Below the pieces are notes generated by a model. It saw nothing but the letters and a program-made list of their open reading frames with translations, was not told the DNA's origin and did not search any database. Of a DNA stretch of 64,000 nucleotides, positions 50,295-59,705 are shown piece by piece; the first letter of the stretch is position 1; each line of letters starts with the position of its first letter. The position numbers and the translations under genes were made by a program. The DNA is taken from NCBI GenBank assembly GCA_018242765.1, contig JAFEBH010000022.1:1-64000 (forward strand), read 5' to 3'. The stretch comes from Nitrospira sp. (GTDB lineage Bacteria; Nitrospirota; Nitrospiria; Nitrospirales; Nitrospiraceae).

Positions 50295-52178
50295 TTAGAT
50301 CTCCACGACGACACCGATTTCGACGACCTGTTCAGCGGGAATATGGAAGAACGAACTGGCCCGTTGGGAGTTGCGGCTGAGAAACACGAAAAGCCGCTCC
50401 CGCCATAGCGCCATACCCGGTTTTGGTGTCGCCAGTGAGTTCACACGACTCAGAAAAAACGTCGCCCCCTCCAGGTCTACCTCCAGTCCCTGCGACCGAC
50501 AGGCCACGAGTACGCGGGTAATATCCGGCGTCTCCATGAACCCATATTGCACGACAACTCGCCGTACATCAGATGCAAGGGGATCGATGCGCATATGATG
50601 ACTACTCGTGACGGTCGGCACACGAGCAGTCGTGGTTGTCAGGAAGACCAGTTGCTCATGGAGCACTTTGTTGTGTCGCACATTCTGCACGAATGAGGGC
50701 GGCGTCAAGTCAGGGAACTGGGTCAGGTACACCGCCGTCCCAGGTACGCGAGTCAGCGGTTTGGCGAGAACCTCCTGTAAATAGACCGTCAGTTGCGGCA
50801 TCTTGCTCCAAAGATGCTTCGCCACGAGTCGACGGCCGCCGTTCCACGTCGCCATCAAGAGAAACAGGCCGGCGCCCAGGACAAGCGGCAGCCAGCCGCC
50901 GTGCGGAATCTTCAGGACATTGGCGCCGAAGAATGAAAGATCGAGGGTCAGGAAAAAACCGGTGACGAGCGTTGCCAACGGCCAACTCCATTTCCATTGG
51001 CGCCGCATCACGACAAAAATCAGTAAGGTAGAAATGACCATGGTGCCGGCCACGGCAATTCCATAGGCAGCAGCCAAGTTACTGGAGGTGCCAAAAAACA
51101 GAACCAGGCTGATGGTGCCGATCAACATCAGCACATTGGTGGCAGGGACATAGATTTGTCCGATCTGGGAAGCGGACGTATAGCGAATCGCCATACGCGG
51201 CAGGTAGCCCAGCTGAATCGCCTGCTGGGTAAGGGAAAAGGCACCGCTCAGCATCGCTTGCGACGCGATGATTGTCGCCAGCGTCGCAAGCACCACGAGA
51301 GGCAGAAGCAACCATCCAGGGGCCAGCAGATAGAATGGGTTGGCTACGGCTTCCGGCTGTCGAACCAACAAGGCGCCTTGTCCCAAATACTGCAAAACAA
51401 GCGACGGCAACACCACGCCGTACCAACCGAGACGAATGGGTCCCTTTCCAAAGTGGCCCATGTCGGCATACAAGGCCTCCGCCCCGGTCAGGACAAGAAA
51501 TACGCTCCCCAACACGGCAAAACCTTGTGTGGGATGATCCAGCAGAAACTGAACGGCATGGTGCGGACTGAAGGCCACGAAGATCTCGGGAGTCTGAACG
51601 GCACTCCTGATTCCTAAGGCAGCCAGCGTGACAAACCAGAGCAACATGATCGGGCCAAACCACCCACCAAGACGTCCGGTCCCGTGCGACTGGATGGCAA
51701 AGAAAATGGACAGCACGGCGACGGCGATCGGCAACGTATAGGGCTGATAGGCCGTCGTCTCGACTTCGATGCCTTCCACGGCGCTCAAGACCGAAATCGC
51801 CGGCGTAATGATGCCGTCACCGTAGACCAACGACGCTCCGAGCAATCCCAGCGCGATCACGGGACCGATGCGTAGGGGGAAGGCAGACTCTTCACGATGG
51901 CGTTGGCCGAGGGCCATGAGCGCCAAAATGCCCCCTTCGCCTTGGTTGTCGGCCCGCATCACAAACAGTAAATACTTCACGGTGACGACCAGGAGGAGCG
52001 CCCAGATGATGAGCGACAGGATGCCTGTGACTGCCGATAGGGTGACGGATAATCCATGTGACGCATGAAAACATTCTCGAAGTGCGTAGAGGGGGCTGGT
52101 CCCGATGTCGCCGTAGACAACACCGAGCGCGGCCAGCGCCAATCCGGTCGTCGTCGATCGCTCGGACTGGTTACTCAT
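50295..52178 (-). CDS. kup: Kup-family potassium uptake protein
   Basis: 627 residues, normal length. N-terminus LALAALGVVYGDIGTSPLYALRECF is the family signature; about 12 hydrophobic segments and a cytoplasmic C-terminal domain (about 480-627) follow. DNQGEGGILALMAL and GDGIITPAISVLSAVEG are conserved motifs. It imports potassium with protons across the inner membrane. Confidence 0.94.
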   Translation of the reverse strand: MSNQSERSTTTGLALAALGVVYGDIGTSPLYALRECFHASHGLSVTLSAVTGILSLIIWALLLVVTVKYLLFVMRADNQGEGGILALMALGQRHREESAFPLRIGPVIALGLLGASLVYGDGIITPAISVLSAVEGIEVETTAYQPYTLPIAVAVLSIFFAIQSHGTGRLGGWFGPIMLLWFVTLAALGIRSAVQTPEIFVAFSPHHAVQFLLDHPTQGFAVLGSVFLVLTGAEALYADMGHFGKGPIRLGWYGVVLPSLVLQYLGQGALLVRQPEAVANPFYLLAPGWLLLPLVVLATLATIIASQAMLSGAFSLTQQAIQLGYLPRMAIRYTSASQIGQIYVPATNVLMLIGTISLVLFFGTSSNLAAAYGIAVAGTMVISTLLIFVVMRRQWKWSWPLATLVTGFFLTLDLSFFGANVLKIPHGGWLPLVLGAGLFLLMATWNGGRRLVAKHLWSKMPQLTVYLQEVLAKPLTRVPGTAVYLTQFPDLTPPSFVQNVRHNKVLHEQLVFLTTTTARVPTVTSSHHMRIDPLASDVRRVVVQYGFMETPDITRVLVACRSQGLEVDLEGATFFLSRVNSLATPKPGMALWRERLFVFLSRNSQRASSFFHIPAEQVVEIGVVVEI

Positions 52179-52259
52179 GGAGAAAAGAGAAGAGCTGGAT
52201 GAGACGACTGGGGGTATGGGCGCTCTGCATGCTGCAGCGATCCTAGCTGGCTCAAGAGG

Positions 52260-53564
52260 TCAAGACAAGGCGATACAGGACGTTCCCTTCCTCTCCACAT
52301 CCTTGCAGATCCCAAGTCCCAGGCGTTGTTCGATCAGCTCCGCGGCGCGCGGTGCCCCGCCTCCAGCCTGGATCGCGTCCCGGACTCGTTCGGCAGCCGC
52401 GCGATAGGAGGGCTCCGATCGCACACGAACCACTGCGGCGCGCAATGCCTCGGGCGTCACCTGCGTGTGTGGAATAGCCTCACCGGCCCCAATCCAGGAA
52501 ACCCGGGCAGCGATCCCAGGCTGTTCGTTTGTGACGGGAACAGCCACCAGCGGAGTTCCGGTCGCCATCGCGTCGAGCACGGTGTTCAGACCGGCATGGG
52601 TGACCGCAAGGGCCGACCGGCGGAGGAGGTCCAACTGCGGAGCATAGGACACGACGACCGGGCGTCCAGGAAGAGCGCCAAGTGCTTCAGGCTTCACCCC
52701 GTGCCCCGTCGAGATGACCAGTTGGGCATCCAGCCCGTCGCAGGCCTCTGCAATCACGCGGAACGTCCCGGCAATTTTGTTCTGCAAGGTCCCCAACGAG
52801 GCATAGATCAACGGCCGCTCGTCCAGAAGCTCCCATGGAAACGAGACCGGTTGGTATCCGCCAGGGAGCCGAAACGGGCCGACGAACTCGATCTGTTTCG
52901 GCAACTCATGTCGAGGGAATTCAAAGAGCGCAGGTTGTTGGCTGATTTGCAATGTGTCGGACCAGACCTGTGAGATGTCTGCGGGTACCGGAAGACCCAA
53001 CCGGCGGCGGTGGTTCTGAATGCGTGTCACGATGGGGGCATAGAGGCGGTTGAGTCCCGCCCATGCGATCCGGTTGCGAATCCTGGCCCACCACGCATCC
53101 CGAGGTTGCCAATGTGTACAGTACGGTGGGACGGCAGGATCAGGGTTCAGGAGGAGCGCATTCCCGACGCTCGCGAAAGGAAGTCCTAGTTGATTCGCCA
53201 CCGTCCCACCGGGGAACGAGGCTTGATCGACCACCAGAGCCGTCACGCCGGCAGCGCGTACCACGGTCGGCCCGACTTCCAGAACCGCTTCTGCAGCGCG
53301 TGCGCCGATTGCCAGGGTATGTTTGAGCGCCGCACGGTCCTGTAGCGAGCCCAGCTTATGAATCTCGGCCTGGTACTGGTCCGGCGAAAAGACGGTCCCA
53401 CCGAGACCGACGATCTCGAACCCGGCTTCCGCAATCGATGAAGGAGGCGCACCCAATAAGAAGAACGTGATTCGGTGCCCACGGGTCCGTATCGCATCCG
53501 CCAGCGCCACCATGGGGTTGAGGTGTCCCGGTACATTGGGACAGAGAATGCCGACATGACTCAT
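52260..53564 (-). CDS. MGT/UGT-type glycosyltransferase
   Basis: 434 residues of GT1 type. N-terminal PNVPGHLNPMVALADAIRTRGHRITFF is the acceptor-side fold; IYASLGTLQNK and SYAPQLDLLRRSALAVTHAGLNTVLDAMATGTPLVAVPVTNEQPGIAARV form the nucleotide-sugar binding region with its His and Asn/Gln pair. It resembles zeaxanthin and macrolide glucosyltransferases; the acceptor is unknown and no carotenoid gene is nearby. Runs upstream of kup on the same strand with an 81-bp gap. Confidence 0.88.
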   Translation of the reverse strand: MSHVGILCPNVPGHLNPMVALADAIRTRGHRITFFLLGAPPSSIAEAGFEIVGLGGTVFSPDQYQAEIHKLGSLQDRAALKHTLAIGARAAEAVLEVGPTVVRAAGVTALVVDQASFPGGTVANQLGLPFASVGNALLLNPDPAVPPYCTHWQPRDAWWARIRNRIAWAGLNRLYAPIVTRIQNHRRRLGLPVPADISQVWSDTLQISQQPALFEFPRHELPKQIEFVGPFRLPGGYQPVSFPWELLDERPLIYASLGTLQNKIAGTFRVIAEACDGLDAQLVISTGHGVKPEALGALPGRPVVVSYAPQLDLLRRSALAVTHAGLNTVLDAMATGTPLVAVPVTNEQPGIAARVSWIGAGEAIPHTQVTPEALRAAVVRVRSEPSYRAAAERVRDAIQAGGGAPRAAELIEQRLGLGICKDVERKGTSCIALS

Positions 53565-53841
53565 CCTGTATTCCTTCTTCAGCGTATTCGACGTACACTC
53601 AGATTGAGCCCGACGCTCCGGAGAGCTGAATCCACCGAAGCTTCTTCCTGTCAGCCCACGGCGTTCATACGGGATAGTACAGAGGACAAACCATACGCTA
53701 TGGATCGCGCTGATTCAATGAGGTTGAAAAGGCCATCCCAGGTGAGGTAAGGACCTTGCGTCAATTCCTGAACGCTGGCAAGCTTCCGCATGGTTCCTAG
53801 AGAGACCTGTGAGGGAAGACGGAGGAGACCATCGAACTCAT

Positions 53842-54768
53842 ATGCGACGACCTTGGTGGACGTTCTCTCACTCGCTGACAATCCTGCTTCTCCTCTTCGT
53901 GACAGGCTGCGGCGCGACGCAGCTTGGGATGTGCGCGCCGCATACCAAGGAAGAAGGGACGCCGACCCGGAATTGGACCGAATGTTTTGAGCAACCCTTC
54001 TCGCGGGTGGGAGTCACCCATTCCGTATTCTGCCTCAATGACGGCACGGCCAAACCGCCGGTGCTCTTGCTCCATGAATTGACCGGACTGTCTCCCGGCA
54101 CACTGGCCTATGCTGAGGAGCTCTCAAAAGATTTCACCGTCTACGTGCCGTTGCTGTTCGGTGAGAAAGGCAAGTTCTCGCTCGTTCATGGGTTGGAGGC
54201 CTACTGGTTTCGAGGCGTTATTGAGTCATTCCCTGGTGGCGAATGGGGAATGCCGTCCAAAGGCAGCGCGCCGATCGTGACCTGGCTGCGCGGCGTCGTC
54301 CAGAAGATCGGAGAGCGGCAGAGGGGGCAAACTATCGGTATCATCGGTAATTGTTTGACCGGACCGCTTCCTCTTGCCCTCTTGGATCATCATCAAGTCG
54401 CAGCAGCAGTGGTCGCGCAACCGGCGTTGCCCCTGCGTTTCTGGTGGTATGCGGACGACGACAGAGCATCCCTCGGTCTCTCAGAAGACGATCTGCGGAT
54501 CGCCGCCGCGAGCACCGCCAAGATTTACGGATTGCGGTTTGAAACAGACTGCATGGCCCCTCCTGAAAAACAGAAGACCCTGACCAATACATTCGGCAAT
54601 CGCTTCATCAACGGAGCGATCCCGGCCAGCGCCTATCAGACCGACGGCAAGCCGACTCACGCACATAGCACACTCATTGGCTCGTGGAAAGAGCAGGCCC
54701 AGGCGGGACAGGCCTCACGAGATGCGCGCGGACGAGTACGAACTTTTCTCCTCCAGGAACTCTCCTGA
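53842..54768 (+). CDS. Dienelactone-hydrolase-family lipoprotein
   Basis: 308 residues from MRRPWWTFSH. Lipobox FVTGC gives a lipidated Cys. The domain has PPVLLLHELTGLSPGTLAYAEEL, the elbow IGIIGNCLTGPLPLALL with Cys as nucleophile, and THAHSTLIGSW near the end with candidate His. Contrast the cytoplasmic relative at 29392, where the Cys is gone. A longer frame begins at 53809. Role unknown. Confidence 0.8.
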   Translation: MRRPWWTFSHSLTILLLLFVTGCGATQLGMCAPHTKEEGTPTRNWTECFEQPFSRVGVTHSVFCLNDGTAKPPVLLLHELTGLSPGTLAYAEELSKDFTVYVPLLFGEKGKFSLVHGLEAYWFRGVIESFPGGEWGMPSKGSAPIVTWLRGVVQKIGERQRGQTIGIIGNCLTGPLPLALLDHHQVAAAVVAQPALPLRFWWYADDDRASLGLSEDDLRIAAASTAKIYGLRFETDCMAPPEKQKTLTNTFGNRFINGAIPASAYQTDGKPTHAHSTLIGSWKEQAQAGQASRDARGRVRTFLLQELS

Positions 54769-54946
54769 AACTTGTGCGAAAGAGTGATGGGTGACAATGA
54801 CCTGCTCCAGGCGATTCCCGTAACGCTGTTGTTCTCACGCACACAATCAATCGCATTCCTTTGGAATGCGCCACACTTCGTATTGAAACTGCAGAAGAAG
54901 TCCGTTACAGTTCGCCCACTAGATTTTTTCACCCTAGGAGAACACC

Positions 54947-55537
54947 ATGAATCGGATTTGCACATCGTCCTTGCTCAAGGGAATACTGGTTGGAATGTTC
55001 TTGCTGAGTGCGACCCCGGCACGCGCACACGACGCCGATGGGGGCTGGGCCCATGAAGGCATGGCGGAAGAAGGAAGAATCACAGGAGGGTTTCGTGTTG
55101 GTCCGAGCTTCATGACACAAAACGCCGGCGTGTCCACGGTCGGTCCCTTGGTGAACTTCCAAGGCATGTATGGACTCAATAAATGGTTCCGTGTTGGGAT
55201 GATGCTGGAATGGCAAAATCATGGTGTGGATGATCCTGGAACCGGCTCCGTCAATACCGTCACCTTGCTGCCTGTCAACTTGGAGTATCGTCCTGGACAT
55301 TTTGGGAATCTGATTCCCTATGTCACGACCGGAATCGGTGTGAACATCAATACGCATAACGTTTCTGACAGTTTTGCTTGGCGGGTCGGCGGAGGCGTGG
55401 ACTATGCCTTAACGAATTGGCTCCCAGGAGCCCCACAGGGAATGATGCTGAACGTAGAAACGGCCTGGAAACGGAATCATACAAACGGAGATGCCTCCAC
55501 AATGGGGTTGTTGTTCGGCGTGCGCCACACCTTCTGA
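54947..55537 (+). CDS. Outer-membrane beta-barrel protein
   Basis: 196 residues. Signal peptide LLKGILVGMFLLSATPARAHDA, then amphipathic strands (ITGGFRVGPSFMTQN, FRVGMMLEWQNHGVD, VTLLPVNLEYRP, IPYVTTGIGVNINT, FAWRVGGGVDYAL) ending in GVRHTF with a C-terminal Phe, the classic barrel signature of eight-stranded OmpW/OmpA-like proteins. TAGGAGA lies 6 bases before the ATG. Confidence 0.82.
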   Translation: MNRICTSSLLKGILVGMFLLSATPARAHDADGGWAHEGMAEEGRITGGFRVGPSFMTQNAGVSTVGPLVNFQGMYGLNKWFRVGMMLEWQNHGVDDPGTGSVNTVTLLPVNLEYRPGHFGNLIPYVTTGIGVNINTHNVSDSFAWRVGGGVDYALTNWLPGAPQGMMLNVETAWKRNHTNGDASTMGLLFGVRHTF

Positions 55538-55546
55538 ACAGTCGTT

Positions 55547-55577
55547 GGTCCCGCATGGGCGTTACCCATGCGGGACC
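55547..55577 (+). terminator. Terminator after the beta-barrel gene
   Basis: GGTCCCGCATGGG, loop CGTTA and CCCATGCGGGACC form a 13-bp GC-rich stem 9 bases after the stop. There is no T run, so it could also act as a mRNA 3' stabiliser. Confidence 0.6.
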
Positions 55578-55734
55578 GCAGATCACCCAAATCCTTCTTG
55601 ATCCAGGCCGGACCGGTCTCCACGTTGTATCCCACTCTCTATTGCAGGTCCGAGCCCCATCAAGTGCCCCTCTCTGGCAAGAGCGATCCCCCGCACAGGA
55701 TCATGGCACACCGTGCCATAACTATTTCTCCTGA

Positions 55735-56274
55735 TTACGGTGTTGTGACTCGAGCATTCTTCCGCCATTCCCATGGAGGCACTGGATCTGGATCAGCCCA
55801 CAATCCTCTTTGGGCATCCCGGGCCTCTTTCTCCAGCGCTTCGAGCTGGGCATCCCCGGGGGCCTGCTTCCGGTCCCACCAACACCAGCCCTGTTGCACC
55901 AACGTCCGACTCATATTCCTCTCATCTGGAAGGAGCACATCCGCAAGGACACGCCCCCGCTTGTCCTTGCCATAGACCTGAAGCGTGACGTCCATACTAA
56001 ACGCCAGATCCGACGTCGCTTGCTTGGCTTGCTCACTGTAGGGCTGGCCGCCCTTCGGACAGGCAATCCCGTTCAAGCGGACTCGTTGTGCTTTCCCATT
56101 TCGTACCACTTCAATCGTGCCACCATCGAGGATGGTCACCACCTGGCCGCCGAACGGGAAGGCCTCTCCTCCGGTCAGGAGCATGCCCATCAGGAGAGCA
56201 GTGATTCGTAAGGGGGAAAGAACCGGTTTCGGCTTGGTCGAAAGAATCGTTCCTTGTCGCATACGCACATCCAC
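55735..56274 (-). CDS. Staphylococcal-nuclease-fold protein with altered active site
   Basis: 179 residues with a signal peptide (LRITALLMGMLLTGGEAFP). The SNase-like beta barrel is evident: GQVVTILDGGTIEVVRNGKAQRVRLNGIACPKGGQPYSEQAKQ, then VYGKDKRGRVLADVLLPDERNMSRTLVQQGWCWW. In active enzymes the motifs are DGDT and GIDxPE; here they read DGGT and GIACPK, so both calcium-binding Asp and the general-base Glu are replaced, while Arg35- and Arg87-type residues remain. It is probably non-catalytic, perhaps nucleic-acid binding. The Cys-rich changes suggest relaxed or altered function rather than sequencing error. Confidence 0.82.
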   Translation of the reverse strand: MDVRMRQGTILSTKPKPVLSPLRITALLMGMLLTGGEAFPFGGQVVTILDGGTIEVVRNGKAQRVRLNGIACPKGGQPYSEQAKQATSDLAFSMDVTLQVYGKDKRGRVLADVLLPDERNMSRTLVQQGWCWWDRKQAPGDAQLEALEKEARDAQRGLWADPDPVPPWEWRKNARVTTP

Positions 56275-56533
56275 CTCAACACATCCGACTTACCCTCTTG
56301 TGTACTACACGGAGGCTCAGGAAAGTAACCCCATGAGTGTGGCAACTTCCACGAGACAAGCGAGATCTACGGGAATGAGCCTGTCGCGTCACGCAAGTCG
56401 TACGTTTCTCGCTTGTCTGGATGGATTCACACCGTTTCGTCCTCCAACCCTACGCTTTTCGGACGAAACTTGCACTGGACGTTTTGGCCTTCGCTCACTT
56501 ATCATGCGCGCATCACTCTGCTCGGAGGTCTGC

Positions 56534-56950
56534 ATGGGTTCTACGACCATGTTTCGACTCCTTATCCTGATCATTCCTCTTACTTGGGTCATCCTTCGCC
56601 TCTTGCCTGCCGATCACTCACGATCCAGCCATCTTCGTGGCGTCACACAGTCAGTCGAGGAGTACAAATCCCATGAAGAGACCGATCAGTTTCTTCGCCA
56701 CGAATCCACCTTCAAGGCCCATTACCAGTCACACTATGCGACGTCGGGACAGACCTACCAACATTATCAGCTGGCGTACAAGTATGGATTCGACCTGGCC
56801 CAAGATCGCGACAACCAGAAGATGGACTGGAAGAGCATGGAACCGCTGGCCCGACAAAACTGGAATGAAGGCATCATGGGATCGTGGAGTCAGCACCACG
56901 AAGCCGTGCTGTACGGATGGGAACAGGGCATCAAGAACCACGGCGGATAA
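56534..56950 (+). CDS. Exported or anchored hypothetical protein
   Basis: 138 residues from ATG 56534, chosen because GGAGG lies 5 bases upstream and a membrane segment follows at once (FRLLILIIPLTWVILRLLP). The mature region is rich in His, Tyr and Gln: FLRHESTFKAHYQSHYATSGQTYQHYQLAYKYGFDLAQ and ARQNWNEGIMGSWSQHHEAVLYGWEQGIK. Similar Tyr/His proteins occur in stress-related gene sets, but the family is not certain. Its 3' end overlaps the convergent gene by 20 bases. Confidence 0.6.
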   Translation: MGSTTMFRLLILIIPLTWVILRLLPADHSRSSHLRGVTQSVEEYKSHEETDQFLRHESTFKAHYQSHYATSGQTYQHYQLAYKYGFDLAQDRDNQKMDWKSMEPLARQNWNEGIMGSWSQHHEAVLYGWEQGIKNHGG

Positions 56951-57653
56951 CGACTGAGAATATCCGCATTTCACGCTCGACCAGGCCAAGCCGCCGCATC
57001 TCAACCCAATCCTGTGCGGTCGGCGAACGGTGGCGACCAAGCACCACATCCCCGCCCGACAGCAAGTTGAAATTGCAGTCTCCATATCGATGGTGAAGAT
57101 AGTGATGGTGCCTCAGAAATCGGACATATCCGGTCTTGAGAATCCACCGCAGGACCGGACACACCCCTGTCAGCTCCTCTCCCTGCGGCCGATGCAAATA
57201 GGGATGCACGAACATGGCCAGGCAGGAATACGCGACGACGGCGGGAAGCGCTCCAAGAAGTCCCCACGGACCTAGCACGAAGCCGATCAGCATGATGCAA
57301 GGCAGGATCGGCAGATTAAACCAGACAATCCCAATACCCCGCAGCGTCATGCCATAGCGCTCTTGCCTGATCAACAACGCCTGAGAGCCCTTGAGTCTCA
57401 GATCAAGTCGTTCCCTTTCCTGTTGACTGGAAAACTGGGTCACAAAATCCTTCCGAAAGGTCCATCGATGATGGACGATACCGTGAGAGAAATAGGCTCG
57501 CCGAAAAGGTCCGCTGATCCTCGGGTAACGTGCCCAGAGCCGACGAGTTCGCAGCCCCGCGTGGTAGATCACCCGATGAAAGATCGACTCCAGTACGGTC
57601 GTCACGGCATATCCAAGCAGCAGCCCGGCACACATGTGCAGAAGAATAGACAC
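56931..57653 (-). CDS. Membrane di-iron hydroxylase-like protein (fatty-acid hydroxylase family)
   Basis: 240 residues, with two to four membrane segments and His clusters in the usual order: YFSHGIVHHRW, FVHPYLHRP and FLRHHHYLHHRYGDCNFN. This agrees with the HxxxH / HxxHH / HxxHH boxes of fatty-acid hydroxylases and sterol desaturases. Substrate unknown; the gene stands alone. Confidence 0.78.
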   Translation of the reverse strand: MSILLHMCAGLLLGYAVTTVLESIFHRVIYHAGLRTRRLWARYPRISGPFRRAYFSHGIVHHRWTFRKDFVTQFSSQQERERLDLRLKGSQALLIRQERYGMTLRGIGIVWFNLPILPCIMLIGFVLGPWGLLGALPAVVAYSCLAMFVHPYLHRPQGEELTGVCPVLRWILKTGYVRFLRHHHYLHHRYGDCNFNLLSGGDVVLGRHRSPTAQDWVEMRRLGLVEREMRIFSVVIRRGS

Positions 57654-57790
57654 CGCACCTCACGACCATGGGGTTCCGAGCAGGAGGTGAGTCCGGTCAA
57701 GACCAGACTCGACACAGTGATGCCCTACGAGTACAAACCTACGACAAGTTTTTAGTTATGACTACCGCATAACATTCCAGGCCATCGCAT

Positions 57791-58258
57791 TCACATCCGC
57801 CCCGCAGCCTTCTGGGCCAATGCCTTGAGCTTCGCTTCGTCGCCGACGCCTTCCCTGATTGAAAGTTGCGCCAGCACAGCACCTTTTCTCATGGTGAGTT
57901 CCAGCGAACCGAGGCCGAGTCTGCCTCGATCCATATAGGCCTCCTCTCCGAAGCCGCTCACCGTCACCGGATTTTTCGCATCCTTGCGCATGCGCGCGAA
58001 TACCTCACCAGTACCAATCCAAATTTCGAATTCGTCCTGGCCATTGGTAAATTCGTACGTACACGACTTGGCATCGGCCAGCGTTTCACCTCTTGGCGGC
58101 CCTTTCAACTTGCTGAGAACCGCCTCGACCTCTGCTGTTGTCACTAATGTACAGGGATCGAGACCAGGTGGAGCAGCGCCGATTGGAATGCTCATGCCCA
58201 TCACCGAGATCGCGCACAGCACGACACGACTTATCCAACGGAATGCTGCTAAGTCCAT
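57791..58258 (-). CDS. Exported hypothetical protein (DUF3558-like)
   Basis: 155 residues. Signal peptide (FRWISRVVLCAISVMGMSIPIGAAP), then LDPCTLVTTAEVEAVLSKLKG with the Cys paired to KSCTYEF, as in DUF3558-type exported proteins. Later VSGFGEEAYMDRG and LELTMRKGAVLAQLSI complete the small domain. Function unknown. Confidence 0.7.
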   Translation of the reverse strand: MDLAAFRWISRVVLCAISVMGMSIPIGAAPPGLDPCTLVTTAEVEAVLSKLKGPPRGETLADAKSCTYEFTNGQDEFEIWIGTGEVFARMRKDAKNPVTVSGFGEEAYMDRGRLGLGSLELTMRKGAVLAQLSIREGVGDEAKLKALAQKAAGRM

Positions 58259-58329
58259 GCGCTTTTCTCCTTGCTATGGGAACAGCATGTGAATGTCCAT
58301 CGCCACGGCCTTGGTCTCTGTCGGTTCAG

Positions 58330-59211
58330 CTATGGACTCGGCGTAAGAACATTCTTGACCTTCGTCACCCAGTCAGCCCTGTTGGTCGAAACCTCGTCCA
58401 CAACTTCGGCAATCAGTTTCCCATAATCGTCATATTCGGTTACCGTGACTTTCACGACATAGGTCCCAGTCCCCAACCTCGGCTTCTTGCTTCTGGGAAT
58501 CAACGGGAACCACTCACTTCGGGCCGCGGCAATATTGGTAGTGTCCCCAAGCTTTAAATCGTTCAGATGGATGTGCAGATCCGCCACATCCGTCCGATAC
58601 GAGACATCGCTGTCATCTACCCAGTGGGCTTCCAGCACAATATTCACGTCGGCATCAATACGATCCCTGACCGTCGTGAACCACGTCCAAGGGATATACC
58701 ACTTGCGATCTTCGACTTTGACTTTCCCCAAATGCACGTATGCGGAATCCCCCACAAGCTGCAACTGGCCGTTGGTAGAGAGTTCTTGCGCATCGACCGC
58801 AAAGGTCAGAATTGCGGCGGTCAGCGGCTTCCCATCGCTCACAATGGATCGCGTAATCCTCACTCCACCGAACTGGACCGATGTCCCACTCTTGTCGTCC
58901 GTGTAAAATTTACTTCCTGCCTTGGCCCCGCGATAGGTCGCTGTATGTTCGAGACGATCTTCATTGAGTGCCGGCCTCGTGGTTTTGACCGCATAGCGGG
59001 CCGCCACCGGTACGGTACCTGCCGCAAGCACCGGTGCCGCAAGTGTTCCCTCGCTGACTCCCGACGCTCTCACTTCACCTGGCTTCAACACATCGACAAC
59101 GACTTTTTCACCGTCCGCTTGCATGGAATAGGGATGTGCCGGCACACAACCGGCCACGAGCCCGATCAGCCCAAAGATCCTGGCAATCTGAAGCCCACTC
59201 GGTTTATACAT
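58330..59211 (-). CDS. Lipoprotein, function unknown
   Basis: 293 residues. Signal with lipobox LVAGC at about Cys22. The rest is mainly beta (GEKVVVDVLKPGEVRASG, VQFGGVRITRSIVSDG, YVHLGKVKVEDRKWYIPWTWF, TYVVKVTVTEYDDYGKLIAEVVDEV). No family recognised. Downstream on the same strand by 71 bp is the DUF3558-like gene. Confidence 0.65.
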   Translation of the reverse strand: MYKPSGLQIARIFGLIGLVAGCVPAHPYSMQADGEKVVVDVLKPGEVRASGVSEGTLAAPVLAAGTVPVAARYAVKTTRPALNEDRLEHTATYRGAKAGSKFYTDDKSGTSVQFGGVRITRSIVSDGKPLTAAILTFAVDAQELSTNGQLQLVGDSAYVHLGKVKVEDRKWYIPWTWFTTVRDRIDADVNIVLEAHWVDDSDVSYRTDVADLHIHLNDLKLGDTTNIAAARSEWFPLIPRSKKPRLGTGTYVVKVTVTEYDDYGKLIAEVVDEVSTNRADWVTKVKNVLTPSP

Positions 59212-59371
59212 ACGACCCCTTCCTACTCACTCGCTCATCGCACTATAGACCACGAGGCGCATAGAAGTATACGTAGCCGTGATCGATCCCATGACTAGCT
59301 GCTACAGGACGGTCCCAGAGCGATACACCTCACAACTTCACTTGTCATGTTAGATTTTTCACAGAAGAGGA

Positions 59372-59400
59372 TTGACAATTTTTCTCACCTAGGATACTGC
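59372..59400 (+). promoter_or_regulatory. Sigma70-type promoter ahead of parA
   Basis: TTGACA (59372-59377) is a perfect -35; TACTGC at 59395-59400 (17-base gap) or GATACT two to three bases earlier serves as -10. It lies about 300 bp before parA. Between it and parA (59401-59705) no convincing gene is seen. Confidence 0.5.
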
Positions 59401-59705
59401 TCCCATCAGAACCGTAAGGGAGAAGAACTTTCCGAACCGACTCGCGAAAGTACTCAAGATCACTCAGTATGCCCTATTCAGGATGCCGCAACCCCCATGA
59501 CATACTCGATCCACGAGAGCAATCCATTAGATGATTAGGAACCAATCCTACCTTAGTGTGATCGGTCGACCCAGAGCGCCCTCTCGTAGTCTCTCGAACA
59601 TGACGGAACCCTGACCATGGAAGGGATGCGCAACGCTTGCCATCCAGAGAGGGCCACCGTGAGGGAGAAGAGAATGTCCTGGCTCATGAAGAAGGAGAGC
59701 TGCCG

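Noticed and set aside
53651..53881. 76-codon minus-strand frame between the glycosyltransferase and the DLH lipoprotein
   Set aside because: Protein-like in part, but it overlaps the start of the lipoprotein gene and has no clear start signal; support is too weak.
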